A stretch of DNA of 32,579 nucleotides from Promethearchaeota archaeon (lineage in GTDB: Archaea > Asgardarchaeota > Lokiarchaeia > Sigyniarchaeales > SOKP01), in the NCBI GenBank assembly GCA_016839765.1, contig JAEOTP010000031.1:1-32579 (forward strand), given 5' to 3'. The notes beneath the pieces were generated by a model. The model saw nothing but the letters and a program-made list of their open reading frames with translations. It was not told the DNA's origin and did not search any database. This document shows, in pieces, positions 1 through 7,152 of this stretch. Position 1 is the stretch's first letter. Each line of letters begins with the position of its first letter. A program made the position numbers and the translations under genes.

Positions 1-366
1 ATTGAAGCTGAGTTTTTCTCATTTGGAACCAATGATTTAACCCAAATGACGTATGGATTCAGTAGAGATGATGCTGAAGGTAAATTTTTACCAATCTACT
101 TGAATAAAGAAATCTTAGATACGAATCCATTTGAAGTATTGGACCAAGATGGTGTTGGGAAGCTTATGAAAATGGCTTTAAAGCTTGGAAAGCAAACTAG
201 GCCAGATTTAAAATGTGGAATTTGTGGGGAACATGGCGGGGAACCACGATCTATTAAATTTGCTAATTCTATAGGCATTAATTACGTTTCCTGTTCTCCT
301 TTTAGAATCCCAGTAGCAAGATTAGCAGCTGCACAAGCAGCTATTGAACAAAAGAAAAAAATGTAA
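1..366 (+). CDS. ppdK: Pyruvate, phosphate dikinase, C-terminal part (5' end outside window)
   Basis: This is the last 121 residues of the PEP/pyruvate-binding TIM barrel of pyruvate phosphate dikinase, which interconverts pyruvate + ATP + Pi and PEP + AMP + PPi in central carbon metabolism. The frame is open from base 1, so the gene starts upstream of the window; the first ATG at 46 is internal. Visible family motifs are SFGTNDLTQ (residues 7-15 of the visible part) and [11 protein letters not shown], whose second Cys is the family's catalytic acid/base residue. The tail [19 protein letters not shown] is the usual end of the enzyme, where PEP synthase and enzyme I differ. The following gene starts about 100 bases downstream after an AT-rich gap, so it is probably transcribed separately. 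The assignment is secure; the direction of the reaction in vivo cannot be read from sequence. Confidence 0.93.
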   Translation: MEAEFFSFGTNDLTQMTYGFSRDDAEGKFLPIYLNKEILDTNPFEVLDQDGVGKLMKMALKLGKQTRPDLKCGICGEHGGEPRSIKFANSIGINYVSCSPFRIPVARLAAAQAAIEQKKKM

Positions 367-465
367 ATACAAATATAAAATTCATATTTTAAAATTCTTT
401 TTAATCCATAAAGATTTTATCATAAAATATATTTAGTATTTTAAAACAACTTATTCACTAGTAAG

Positions 466-1578
466 ATGACATTAACTTTAGACGAAAAAATTGCATTATT
501 GCAGGAAGTCGGTGAAGAAATAATAAATCTTGATGAATTAAGGGAAATGGTCAAATGGAAAAACGATCATAACCAAGAGATTTATGCTTATGATGGTTTT
601 GAGCCTAGTGGTAATATTCATATAGCTCAAGGTTTATTAAGAGCAATAAATGTAAATAAGATAACTAAAGCAGGAGTCAAGTTTAAGTTTCTCGTTGCTG
701 ATTGGCATGCTGCTGCTAATCATAAATTTGATGGAGATTTGGAAGTTATTAAAGAGGTTGGTGACTTTTTCATTGAAGTATGGAAAGTATGTGGAATGGA
801 TTTAAGTAATGTAGAATTTATTTATGCTTCTGATATTGTAAAAGATCCAGCTTATTGGGAATTAGTTTTAAAAATTGCTATCAATAGTTCATTAAATCGA
901 GTTAAAAGATGTATCCAAATAATGGGAAGAAGCGAATCTGAAAAACTTACAGCATCCCAAATATTATATCCCTTAATGCAAGCAGCTGATATTTTTTATC
1001 TTCCAGCAGATATATGTCAATTAGGATTAGATCAAAGAAAAGTGAATATGCTTGCTAGAGAGGTTGCTACCAAATTGAATAGACCTAAACCAGTTGCTGT
1101 TCACCATCATATGATAATGGGTTTAAATAAACCTCCAGATACAAATCTAACGGGTGTTGACAGAGTAATAAAGCTTAAAATGTCAAAATCAGATCCAGAT
1201 ACTGCAATATTTATGCTAGACTCTCCTGATGATATTAAACGTAAGATAAATAAGGCTTATTGTCCTCCAAAGCAAATAACTGAAAATCCTATATTGGAAT
1301 ATTGCAAATATATCATTTTTGAATTAAGAGACAAATTTAAAGTGGATAGACCTCAGGAATATGGAGGAGACATAGAATATAGCTCATTTAAAGAGTTAGA
1401 AAATGATTATGGAAAAGGAAAGTTGTCTCCTCCTGATTTAAAACTAGCAGTAATAAAATATTTGAATCAACTACTACAACCGATAAGAGAACATTTTGAT
1501 AAGGATAAAAAAGCGAAAAAATTATATTTATTTGTTAAACAAGCTGATGAAAAAGATAAAAATAGGAAGAAGAAATAA
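466..1578 (+). CDS. tyrS: Tyrosyl-tRNA synthetase (archaeal/eukaryal type)
   Basis: Charges tRNA-Tyr with tyrosine in the cytoplasm. It is a class I synthetase: the HIGH-like motif is in PSGNIHIAQG (residues 47-56) and the second signature is KMSKS at residues 238-242. Other family blocks are the YDGFEPSG tyrosine-pocket segment (42-49), ADWHAAANHK, and QAADIFYLPADICQLGLDQRK, which lines the amino-acid site. At 370 residues it has archaeal/eukaryal length and lacks the bacterial S4 C-terminal domain. The last 15 residues are a lysine-rich tail. The start has no clear Shine-Dalgarno sequence, so translation may be leaderless or depend on a weak site. The stop is only 17 bases before the Vps29-like phosphoesterase, so the two are probably one transcript. 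Identification is firm. Confidence 0.95.
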   Translation: MTLTLDEKIALLQEVGEEIINLDELREMVKWKNDHNQEIYAYDGFEPSGNIHIAQGLLRAINVNKITKAGVKFKFLVADWHAAANHKFDGDLEVIKEVGDFFIEVWKVCGMDLSNVEFIYASDIVKDPAYWELVLKIAINSSLNRVKRCIQIMGRSESEKLTASQILYPLMQAADIFYLPADICQLGLDQRKVNMLAREVATKLNRPKPVAVHHHMIMGLNKPPDTNLTGVDRVIKLKMSKSDPDTAIFMLDSPDDIKRKINKAYCPPKQITENPILEYCKYIIFELRDKFKVDRPQEYGGDIEYSSFKELENDYGKGKLSPPDLKLAVIKYLNQLLQPIREHFDKDKKAKKLYLFVKQADEKDKNRKKK

Positions 1579-1595
1579 CTTTTTATGAATAATTT

Positions 1596-2225
1596 ATGGT
1601 AAAATTTCTTTTAATTGGAGATAGCCACGTTCCAAAAAGGGCATCAGGTATTCCTAAGCAGATTCAGATTAAATTAGAAGAATTAACAAAATCAGAATTA
1701 TTTGAATATACTTTTTTTACGGGGGATGAGATAAATTACCCTGAATTTATGGAATTTTTAAATTTAATTACTAAAAGAGATGTATTTAGAGTCATTGGGA
1801 ATATGGATTATTATTATGGAAATAAAGATGCTCCAATTTATCAAGAATTAAAAATTGACTTTTATGATAAGGAAAATAAGAAAATTGGACTAACTCATGG
1901 AGTCCAAATCCAACCAAGAGGAGATCGAACTCAGTTAGAACAATTTGCTATTGAAAAAAATAATAATATTCTAATTTCAGGACATACACATAAGGAAGAA
2001 ATTTTTCTTACCAAAACTGGGATTTTATTGTTAAATCCAGGAAGTGTCACAGGAGCATGGTCTTTTGTTGCCAGTAGAATCCCATCATTTATTGTGTTAG
2101 ATATAGATAAAGAAACTAAAGATATAGAAATATCTCTATTTCAATTGGATAAAAAATCAGAAAAAGTAAATGAAATCAAATCCTTTTTCAATTTTGAGAG
2201 AAACAAAATAAATTATAAATATTAA
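1596..2225 (+). CDS. Vps29-like calcineurin-type metallophosphoesterase
   Basis: A 209-residue metallophosphoesterase of the MJ0936/YfcE/Vps29 family. All usual metal-site motifs are present: GDSH (D9, H11), GDE (D44), GNMD (N69, D71), THG (H101), GHTH (H130, H132), then NPGS (147-150). Several stretches between these motifs match eukaryotic Vps29, the retromer subunit, better than a generic phosphodiesterase: GDSHVPKRASGIP, HGVQIQPRGD, LISGHTHK, and NPGSVTGAW followed by IPSFIVLDI. The C-terminus continues with an EISLFQL strand comparable to Vps29's VTYVYQL. Unlike human Vps29, where some catalytic positions are altered, this protein keeps the Asp and Asn of an active site. It follows tyrS by 17 bases and converges on a methyltransferase 6 bases away. 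Family membership is certain; a trafficking role is inference, and a housekeeping phosphodiesterase is the main alternative. Confidence 0.85.
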   Translation: MVKFLLIGDSHVPKRASGIPKQIQIKLEELTKSELFEYTFFTGDEINYPEFMEFLNLITKRDVFRVIGNMDYYYGNKDAPIYQELKIDFYDKENKKIGLTHGVQIQPRGDRTQLEQFAIEKNNNILISGHTHKEEIFLTKTGILLLNPGSVTGAWSFVASRIPSFIVLDIDKETKDIEISLFQLDKKSEKVNEIKSFFNFERNKINYKY

Positions 2226-2231
2226 ATAGAT

Positions 2232-3194
2232 CTAATTCAGGATTTTTAATTTTTTTAATATATTTTTAAATTTTTTCTTAATATTTTGTGGATTTAGAGT
2301 TTTTTTTCTAAATATTAATGGTATATAATAAAATACTCTTTTTCTTTGCTGATTAGTAGATATATATTTTATCTTCTTTTTCTCTTTATTCTTAGGAGTC
2401 TTAATGCCAATTATATCAAGTTTCCATCCAGGTGCATTTTTAGAAATTTGAAATGCTGTTTTTAAATAAATTATATTTAAACCAGATACTTTAAACAAGT
2501 TGTATATACTCTCCTCTGAAAAAAAATTGATATGTCTAAAAGGGGTATCTAAGGATTTCCATTCATTTAAACAGCCTAAGGGAACTTGAACATAAATGAT
2601 CCCATTTTCATATAAATTTAGAATAAGATCCTTAATAACTTTTTTTGGATCATTAACATGTTCTAATACCCGAATTGAAAATATAACATTAAATTTTAGT
2701 TTTCCATTCAAATCATCTGTATTCCTTCCTAAATATCGAGTACCTTTAGGTAAGGCATATTTTTTATAGTCCATGAGGTAACAATCATATTTTTTGAGAA
2801 ATGGATATAATAGATATCCTGACGCTCCACCATAATCTAATATTTTTGGTTTATAAGGTAATTTATGTCTAAAATATTTAGAAATAAGTTTATATCCTCG
2901 AATAGCTCTAACAAAATATTGTTCTACATCAATTTTTTTATTGATAACTTCTGTTTTAAATATTATTTTATAGTCTTCTTCAGAAAATCTCGGATTTAAA
3001 AAAATAAATCCACATCTCTGACAATGATTTATGTAAAATTTAAATTCATTCTTAATCATTAATGATTCATTAGACATCGACTGAAGCGAGAGAGTAGAGA
3101 GATAATTGATAATATTTTGTTCTCTAAAAATATATTGTTTTAACCGTTTTAATTTTTCAGAATCACAAATTGGACAATTATTTAGTAACCTCAT
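2232..3194 (-). CDS. SAM-dependent methyltransferase with N-terminal zinc motif
   Basis: Class I methyltransferase of 320 residues. The N-terminus carries two CxxC pairs (C7/C10 and C58/C61, the second in CQRCGFIFLNPRF). This layout is found in methyltransferases acting on sugars or small molecules, with the four Cys binding zinc. The Rossmann SAM site is KILDYGGASGYLL (117-129), the acidic residue after strand 2 lies in YLMDYKK, and the post-motif SIRVLEHVNDPKKVI is typical of the Methyltransf_23/13 group. About the last 60 residues are strongly basic and low in complexity, an unusual tail that could bind nucleic acid or membrane. It converges on the Vps29-like gene with 6 bases between stops and has no Shine-Dalgarno site. 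The substrate is unknown; a nucleotide-sugar or glycan is a reasonable guess given the glycan genes further along. Confidence 0.8.
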   Translation of the reverse strand: MRLLNNCPICDSEKLKRLKQYIFREQNIINYLSTLSLQSMSNESLMIKNEFKFYINHCQRCGFIFLNPRFSEEDYKIIFKTEVINKKIDVEQYFVRAIRGYKLISKYFRHKLPYKPKILDYGGASGYLLYPFLKKYDCYLMDYKKYALPKGTRYLGRNTDDLNGKLKFNVIFSIRVLEHVNDPKKVIKDLILNLYENGIIYVQVPLGCLNEWKSLDTPFRHINFFSEESIYNLFKVSGLNIIYLKTAFQISKNAPGWKLDIIGIKTPKNKEKKKIKYISTNQQRKRVFYYIPLIFRKKTLNPQNIKKKFKNILKKLKILN

Positions 3195-3338
3195 TTTAAA
3201 TCTTAATTTAAATTAATGTTATTAGTTTATTCCAGAAGAAAGAATTATACGTAAGATAAAAAGTTAATTTTCATTTAAATGTTTTAATCATTTAAATAGT
3301 AAGATATTACTTATTTTAAAAAAAAGGAAAAATAAATA

Positions 3339-3764
3339 TTATTTTAGATGTTTTACTTTATCTAAAACTAAAATTTTTGGTAGTTTCAATAATATTCCTA
3401 GATATCCTTTCCCTGTATTTCCTTTTTTATATCTTAATTTTTTAAAACCAAATTTATTCTTCTTAAACATCATATGAAGAGTCGAATATTCTCCACTAGA
3501 AAAATACATTAAATCTTCAGGATCTGCTATAATTTCTAAATCATATTCATCTAATTCTCCCTTACCCAAAGCATAATTACCATCATTCGCAATAAGATTT
3601 ATCCAAAAAATATAATCTTCGTGAATATGAAGTCCTAAATTGATTTTTGCGTTAAATTTTTTAAGATTTTTTAAATTTTTAGGGTTTTTTCGCTTATCAT
3701 CAATTATACACTCTATAACTCCTTTGTATGTAATAAACAGATTTTCCTTTTCAAATTCTTCCAT
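3339..3764 (-). CDS. Small protein of unknown function, possible SCP2-fold domain
   Basis: A 141-residue soluble protein I do not recognise with certainty. The middle (about residues 45-130) has the rhythm of the SCP2/sterol-carrier fold: LGLHIHEDYIFWINLIANDG reads as paired strands, ADPEDLMYFSSGEYSTLHMM resembles the segment where SCP2 proteins have 'tsedll.l.tGk', and the tail GYLGILLKLPKIL resembles their closing hydrophobic helix. If this is right it may bind a lipid or another hydrophobic ligand. There is no signal peptide or membrane segment. Translation is well supported: AGGGTG lies 7 bases before the ATG. It sits alone on the minus strand, 144 bases from the methyltransferase, and is divergent from the alcohol dehydrogenase. 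That it is a real gene is likely; the fold is tentative. Confidence 0.6.
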   Translation of the reverse strand: MEEFEKENLFITYKGVIECIIDDKRKNPKNLKNLKKFNAKINLGLHIHEDYIFWINLIANDGNYALGKGELDEYDLEIIADPEDLMYFSSGEYSTLHMMFKKNKFGFKKLRYKKGNTGKGYLGILLKLPKILVLDKVKHLK

Positions 3765-3846
3765 TTTAATACACCCTAATAATAGAAATTTCTTATAACT
3801 AAGGTTGCAATTAATAATTTATTTAATTTAATAAAGATTAAAGTAT

Positions 3847-3874
3847 AATTAGTATCCAATTAGCATAAAATTAG
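3847..3874. repeat. Three AATTAG direct repeats at exact 11-bp spacing upstream of the alcohol dehydrogenase
   Basis: AATTAG occurs at 3847-3852, 3858-3863 and 3869-3874, each copy one helical turn from the next and all in the gap between the divergent SCP2-like gene and the alcohol dehydrogenase. The first two copies extend to AATTAGyAT. Same-face spacing is what a cooperatively binding regulator would need, but the DNA is AT-rich and chance is possible. Confidence 0.3.
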
Positions 3875-3890
3875 ATAAAAATGTAAAGAA

Positions 3891-3896
3891 AGGTGA
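3891..3896 (+). promoter_or_regulatory. Shine-Dalgarno site that decides the alcohol dehydrogenase start
   Basis: AGGTGA lies directly against the ATG at 3897 (no spacer) but nine bases before the ATG at 3906. Only the second spacing is workable, so 3906 is the better start for the alcohol dehydrogenase. Confidence 0.5.
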
Positions 3897-3905
3897 ATGA
3901 AGAAA

Positions 3906-5102
3906 ATGTGGTATTTTTTTAGTCCAAATATCATTTATGGAGAAGATGCTTTAGACTTCTTAGAAAATATTCCTGGTGAAAAATGTTTTATTATAACAGA
4001 TAAAATTTTAGAAGATTTGGGATATTTAAAAATATTAACTGACAAACTTGAAAAATTTGGGAGAACTTTTGAAGTGTTTAATGATGTAAAACCAGATCCT
4101 CATGAAGAAGATGTGTTAAAAGCTAAAGAATTATGCATTTCTTATGCTCCAAATATAATCATTGGATTAGGGGGAGGTTCTGTCATGGATACCGCAAAAG
4201 CAGTATGGGCATTATATGAATATCCTGACTTTGTTGTTGACGATTTACATCCATTTAATATTAAATTGTATGACTTAGGAAGAAAGGCTAAGATGATAGC
4301 TATTCCAACAACATCCGGAACAGGGGCAGAGACAACTTGGGCAACAGTTATTTCTAGATATGAAGAAAATGTATGGAAAAAACTGGAACAAGCCCATAAA
4401 GGTTTAATTCCTATGTATGCTATTGTAGATCCAATATTTCCAACTGGAATGCCTCAAGAGTTAACCATTAATACAGCATTCGATGCATTAGCACACTCCG
4501 TTGAAGGTTTGATTTCCTTATGGAGGAATGAATTTAGTGAAGCCTTATTACTAAAAGCTATAGAGCTAATTTTTAAATATTTACCAATTGTGTACAAAGA
4601 TGGAAAAAATAAAGAAGCTCGAGATTATATGCATCAAGCAGCTACGATGGCAGGGTTAGGTTTTGGCAATGGTCAGTGCCATATTGGTCATTCTATGGGT
4701 CATAGCTGGGGAGCTATTTTTGATACTCAACACGGAAGAGCTGTTGGTCTTTTTCTCCCCTATGTTACGCAATTTTGCATGAATAACCCTGATGAGAAGG
4801 ATCAATCTATTGAAATTTTAGGTAAAATTGTTAAACAATTAGGATGGGTGGATTGGAAGGAAAACCAGAAAAAAGCGGCTAACGTAATGATTCAAAAAAT
4901 AAAACAATTACAAAAAGAAGTAAACTTTCCATCTAAACTTAAGGATTTAGTATCTAAAGAAGATTTGGAAAGTAATTTAGATATGTTAATTAATTTATGT
5001 TTTCAAAGTTCTAGCAGCGTCATGAGTTCAAGATCCGCTAATGCTGAAGATTTAAAGAACCTTTTTATATATGCTTTTGAAGGAAAGGATATTGATTTTT
5101 AA
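3906..5102 (+). CDS. Iron-containing (group III) alcohol dehydrogenase
   Basis: NAD(P)-dependent alcohol dehydrogenase of the iron-activated family, interconverting an alcohol and its aldehyde or ketone. The N-terminal nucleotide-binding half carries GLGGGSVMDTAKA and the conserved IPTTSGTGAETTW. The C-terminal half has the four metal ligands with the family's spacing: D193, H197, H262 and H276 (numbered from the chosen start). Length is 398 residues, normal for the family. I chose the ATG at 3906 (MWYFFSPNIIYG), the usual family N-terminus, because the Shine-Dalgarno site fits it; the upstream ATG at 3897 would add three residues. Aldehyde formed or consumed here could be shared with the aldehyde:ferredoxin oxidoreductase two genes downstream, which is inference from proximity. 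Substrate and direction are unknown. The family is certain. Confidence 0.92.
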   Translation: MWYFFSPNIIYGEDALDFLENIPGEKCFIITDKILEDLGYLKILTDKLEKFGRTFEVFNDVKPDPHEEDVLKAKELCISYAPNIIIGLGGGSVMDTAKAVWALYEYPDFVVDDLHPFNIKLYDLGRKAKMIAIPTTSGTGAETTWATVISRYEENVWKKLEQAHKGLIPMYAIVDPIFPTGMPQELTINTAFDALAHSVEGLISLWRNEFSEALLLKAIELIFKYLPIVYKDGKNKEARDYMHQAATMAGLGFGNGQCHIGHSMGHSWGAIFDTQHGRAVGLFLPYVTQFCMNNPDEKDQSIEILGKIVKQLGWVDWKENQKKAANVMIQKIKQLQKEVNFPSKLKDLVSKEDLESNLDMLINLCFQSSSSVMSSRSANAEDLKNLFIYAFEGKDIDF

Positions 5103-5148
5103 AATCAAATTTTACTAAATTTTCTTCTTTTTATAATTTATAATATTA

Positions 5149-5214
5149 ATTTTTTTGCCAAAACATTTTTACAAAATGTTAAACATAAATATAACATTTT
5201 TATATTATTTTTTT
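5149..5214 (+). terminator. T-tracts and a perfect 8-bp hairpin between the alcohol dehydrogenase and the LRR gene
   Basis: After the alcohol dehydrogenase stop there is a T7 run (5149-5155), a perfect inverted repeat AACATTTT-TAC-AAAATGTT (5162-5180), another copy of the half-site AACATTTT (5193-5200), and a second T7 run (5208-5214). T-runs are the known archaeal termination signal. The palindrome plus extra half-site could equally be an operator for the LRR gene, whose start is at 5270. Confidence 0.4.
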
Positions 5215-5269
5215 AGGTGCTGAGAAAGTTAAATAATCAACCTATTAAATTATAATTAAGGATCATCGC

Positions 5270-7000
5270 ATGGCTATTTCAGAAACAGAGCAGAGATACT
5301 TAAAACGCTTAGAATTATTAATAGGATTTCCAATTCCTAGAGTATCAGATTTACATAGCTATGCAATAGGCTATACTTTACAAAATGACCACATTTCTGG
5401 ATTAGGTCTTTTTTCCAGTGGGTTAAAAGTTATTCCTGAAAAAATTAACGTCCTATCTCAATTAAAACAGCTTCTTTTGAGAGGTAATAGATTAAAAGTT
5501 ATACCTGAAGATTTATCGTTTGTTTATTCATTGGATAGCTTAGATTTAAGCGAAAATAAACTAATTAAACTACCAAAAGCGATATTTTCGTTAAATAATT
5601 TAAAACAATTATTTATTGAATCAAATAAATTAACTTCTTTACCACCAGCTATAAGTACATTAACCTCTCTTGAAATATTAGATTTAAGTGGTAATACTTT
5701 GACAACCATACCAGAATCATTATGTGCGTTATCTAACTTAAAAACTCTAGACTTAAGCAGAAATGAAATTTATGAACTCCCTAAAGCGATTGGAAATTTA
5801 ACATCTTTAGAAATATTGTATCTTGGTAATAATAATTTAACTAGTCTTCCAGATTCTATTAACTCCTTGAAATCCTTAAAAAGATTAAATTTAAGAACGA
5901 ATAAACTAGAACATCTTCCAGATTCTATTGGGGATTTATCGTCATTGACTTCCTTATTCTTAAAGGGCAATAATTTAATCTCTGTCCCAGATTCAATTGG
6001 TAAATTAATTAATCTTAAATATTTAGGACTTTCATCTAATAAATTATCCAGTTTACCTGAATCCATTGGTTCATTAAACTCGTTAGAAAACTTAAGTTTG
6101 GCTTCAAATTTTTTAACTGATATTCCTAAATCAATTGGATTTCTTAATTCCTTGTTGAGATTAGAACTTACTAATAATAAATTAACAATTTTACCCGACT
6201 TTAACAAATTAGGTTCTCTTAAAGTATTAAGATTAGATCGAAATAATCTAAAGAAACTTCCAGAATCAATTGGAAATTTAACAGCATTAGAAATTTTAAA
6301 TTTAGATCGAAATGAAATTGATAGTCTACCAGCAACCATCAGTAATCTTTCTTTATTAAAAGAATTAGATTTATTTGATAACCAGTTAAATGAACTTCCA
6401 GAGCTTTTTGGAAATTTAAAAGCGTTAGAAATTTTAGATTTAAGTAACAACCGATTAAAAACATTACCTGAAGCTATTGGTTCAATTTCCTCATTAAAAG
6501 AGTTAGATCTTTCTAATAATAAATTAGAACTATTACCAACTTCCATAGGTTCTTTAGTCTTGTTAAAAAATCTTATTTTAGGATTTAATCGTTTAAAATT
6601 GATTCCAGAATCAATTGGATTATTAAAAAACCTAGAGACTCTAGATATGGGAAAGAATAATTTAAAAGTAATAACTAATTCAATTGGTTCATTAAAATCG
6701 CTTAAAAGACTATATTTATACTATAATGAAATAGAAGATATTCCAGAGTCTATAGGAGAACTTGAATCACTAAAATATTTATATTTAGGAAATAATAAAT
6801 TATCTAAGCTTCCAGATTCTTTAGGTAAACTTAAATCTCTTAAATACTTATTTTTAAGAACAAATAATATTACCGAATTACCAATAACTATTGAATCCTT
6901 GACTTCCCTTAAATATTTAAATATTGAAAGAAACAATTTACTTAAATTTCCTTATTTATTAGATAGATTAGAAGACCAAGACGTAAAAGTTATTAAATAA
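5270..7000 (+). CDS. Leucine-rich-repeat protein with 22 repeats
   Basis: A 576-residue protein made almost wholly of leucine-rich repeats. I count 22 consecutive units of the form LxxLxLxxNxLxxLPxSIGxLxS, preceded by one degenerate unit. All are 23 residues except the eleventh (LLRLELTNNKLTILPDFNKLGS), which is 22. This is the Ras-associated/Shoc2-like LRR class that builds a solenoid for protein-protein contact. Residues 1 to about 45 form a non-repeat cap (MAISETEQRYLKRLELLIGF) that looks like a helical cap. No signal peptide, membrane segment, GTPase or kinase domain is attached. The start is supported by AAGG at 5258-5261, eight bases before ATG. LRR proteins of this style are abundant in Lokiarchaeal genomes, where some are fused to small GTPases. 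The partner is unknown; repeats this regular suggest recent expansion. Confidence 0.9.
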   Translation: MAISETEQRYLKRLELLIGFPIPRVSDLHSYAIGYTLQNDHISGLGLFSSGLKVIPEKINVLSQLKQLLLRGNRLKVIPEDLSFVYSLDSLDLSENKLIKLPKAIFSLNNLKQLFIESNKLTSLPPAISTLTSLEILDLSGNTLTTIPESLCALSNLKTLDLSRNEIYELPKAIGNLTSLEILYLGNNNLTSLPDSINSLKSLKRLNLRTNKLEHLPDSIGDLSSLTSLFLKGNNLISVPDSIGKLINLKYLGLSSNKLSSLPESIGSLNSLENLSLASNFLTDIPKSIGFLNSLLRLELTNNKLTILPDFNKLGSLKVLRLDRNNLKKLPESIGNLTALEILNLDRNEIDSLPATISNLSLLKELDLFDNQLNELPELFGNLKALEILDLSNNRLKTLPEAIGSISSLKELDLSNNKLELLPTSIGSLVLLKNLILGFNRLKLIPESIGLLKNLETLDMGKNNLKVITNSIGSLKSLKRLYLYYNEIEDIPESIGELESLKYLYLGNNKLSKLPDSLGKLKSLKYLFLRTNNITELPITIESLTSLKYLNIERNNLLKFPYLLDRLEDQDVKVIK

Positions 7001-7140
7001 ATTTTAAAATAAAATTAAGTTTAATATTAAGAAGAATAACTTTTCTTCTCTGAAATATTTATAGTATCTTAATCTTAAATAGTAAAACTAAAAAGATTAA
7101 AACTTAAAAGATTTAATTAAGTATATAATCAAGATTTTTA

Positions 7141-7145
7141 GAGGG
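7141..7145 (+). promoter_or_regulatory. Shine-Dalgarno site of the aldehyde oxidoreductase gene
   Basis: GAGGG ends seven bases before the ATG at 7153, a good spacing that confirms the start of the AOR gene. Confidence 0.5.
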
Positions 7146-7152
7146 TAAAAAT

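Noticed and set aside
3897-3905. ATG at 3897 as start of the alcohol dehydrogenase
   Set aside because: The Shine-Dalgarno site touches this ATG with no spacer; the ATG at 3906 has nine bases of spacing and gives the usual family N-terminus.
5770-6546. 258-codon open frame on the minus strand inside the LRR gene
   Set aside because: It is antisense to the repeats and open only because the repeated codon pattern lacks stops in that frame; it has no start signal and its product mirrors the repeat period.
5270-7000. Regular DNA repeats as a possible CRISPR array
   Set aside because: The 69-base period is coding and translates to LRR units; repeats are divergent in DNA and there are no unique spacers.
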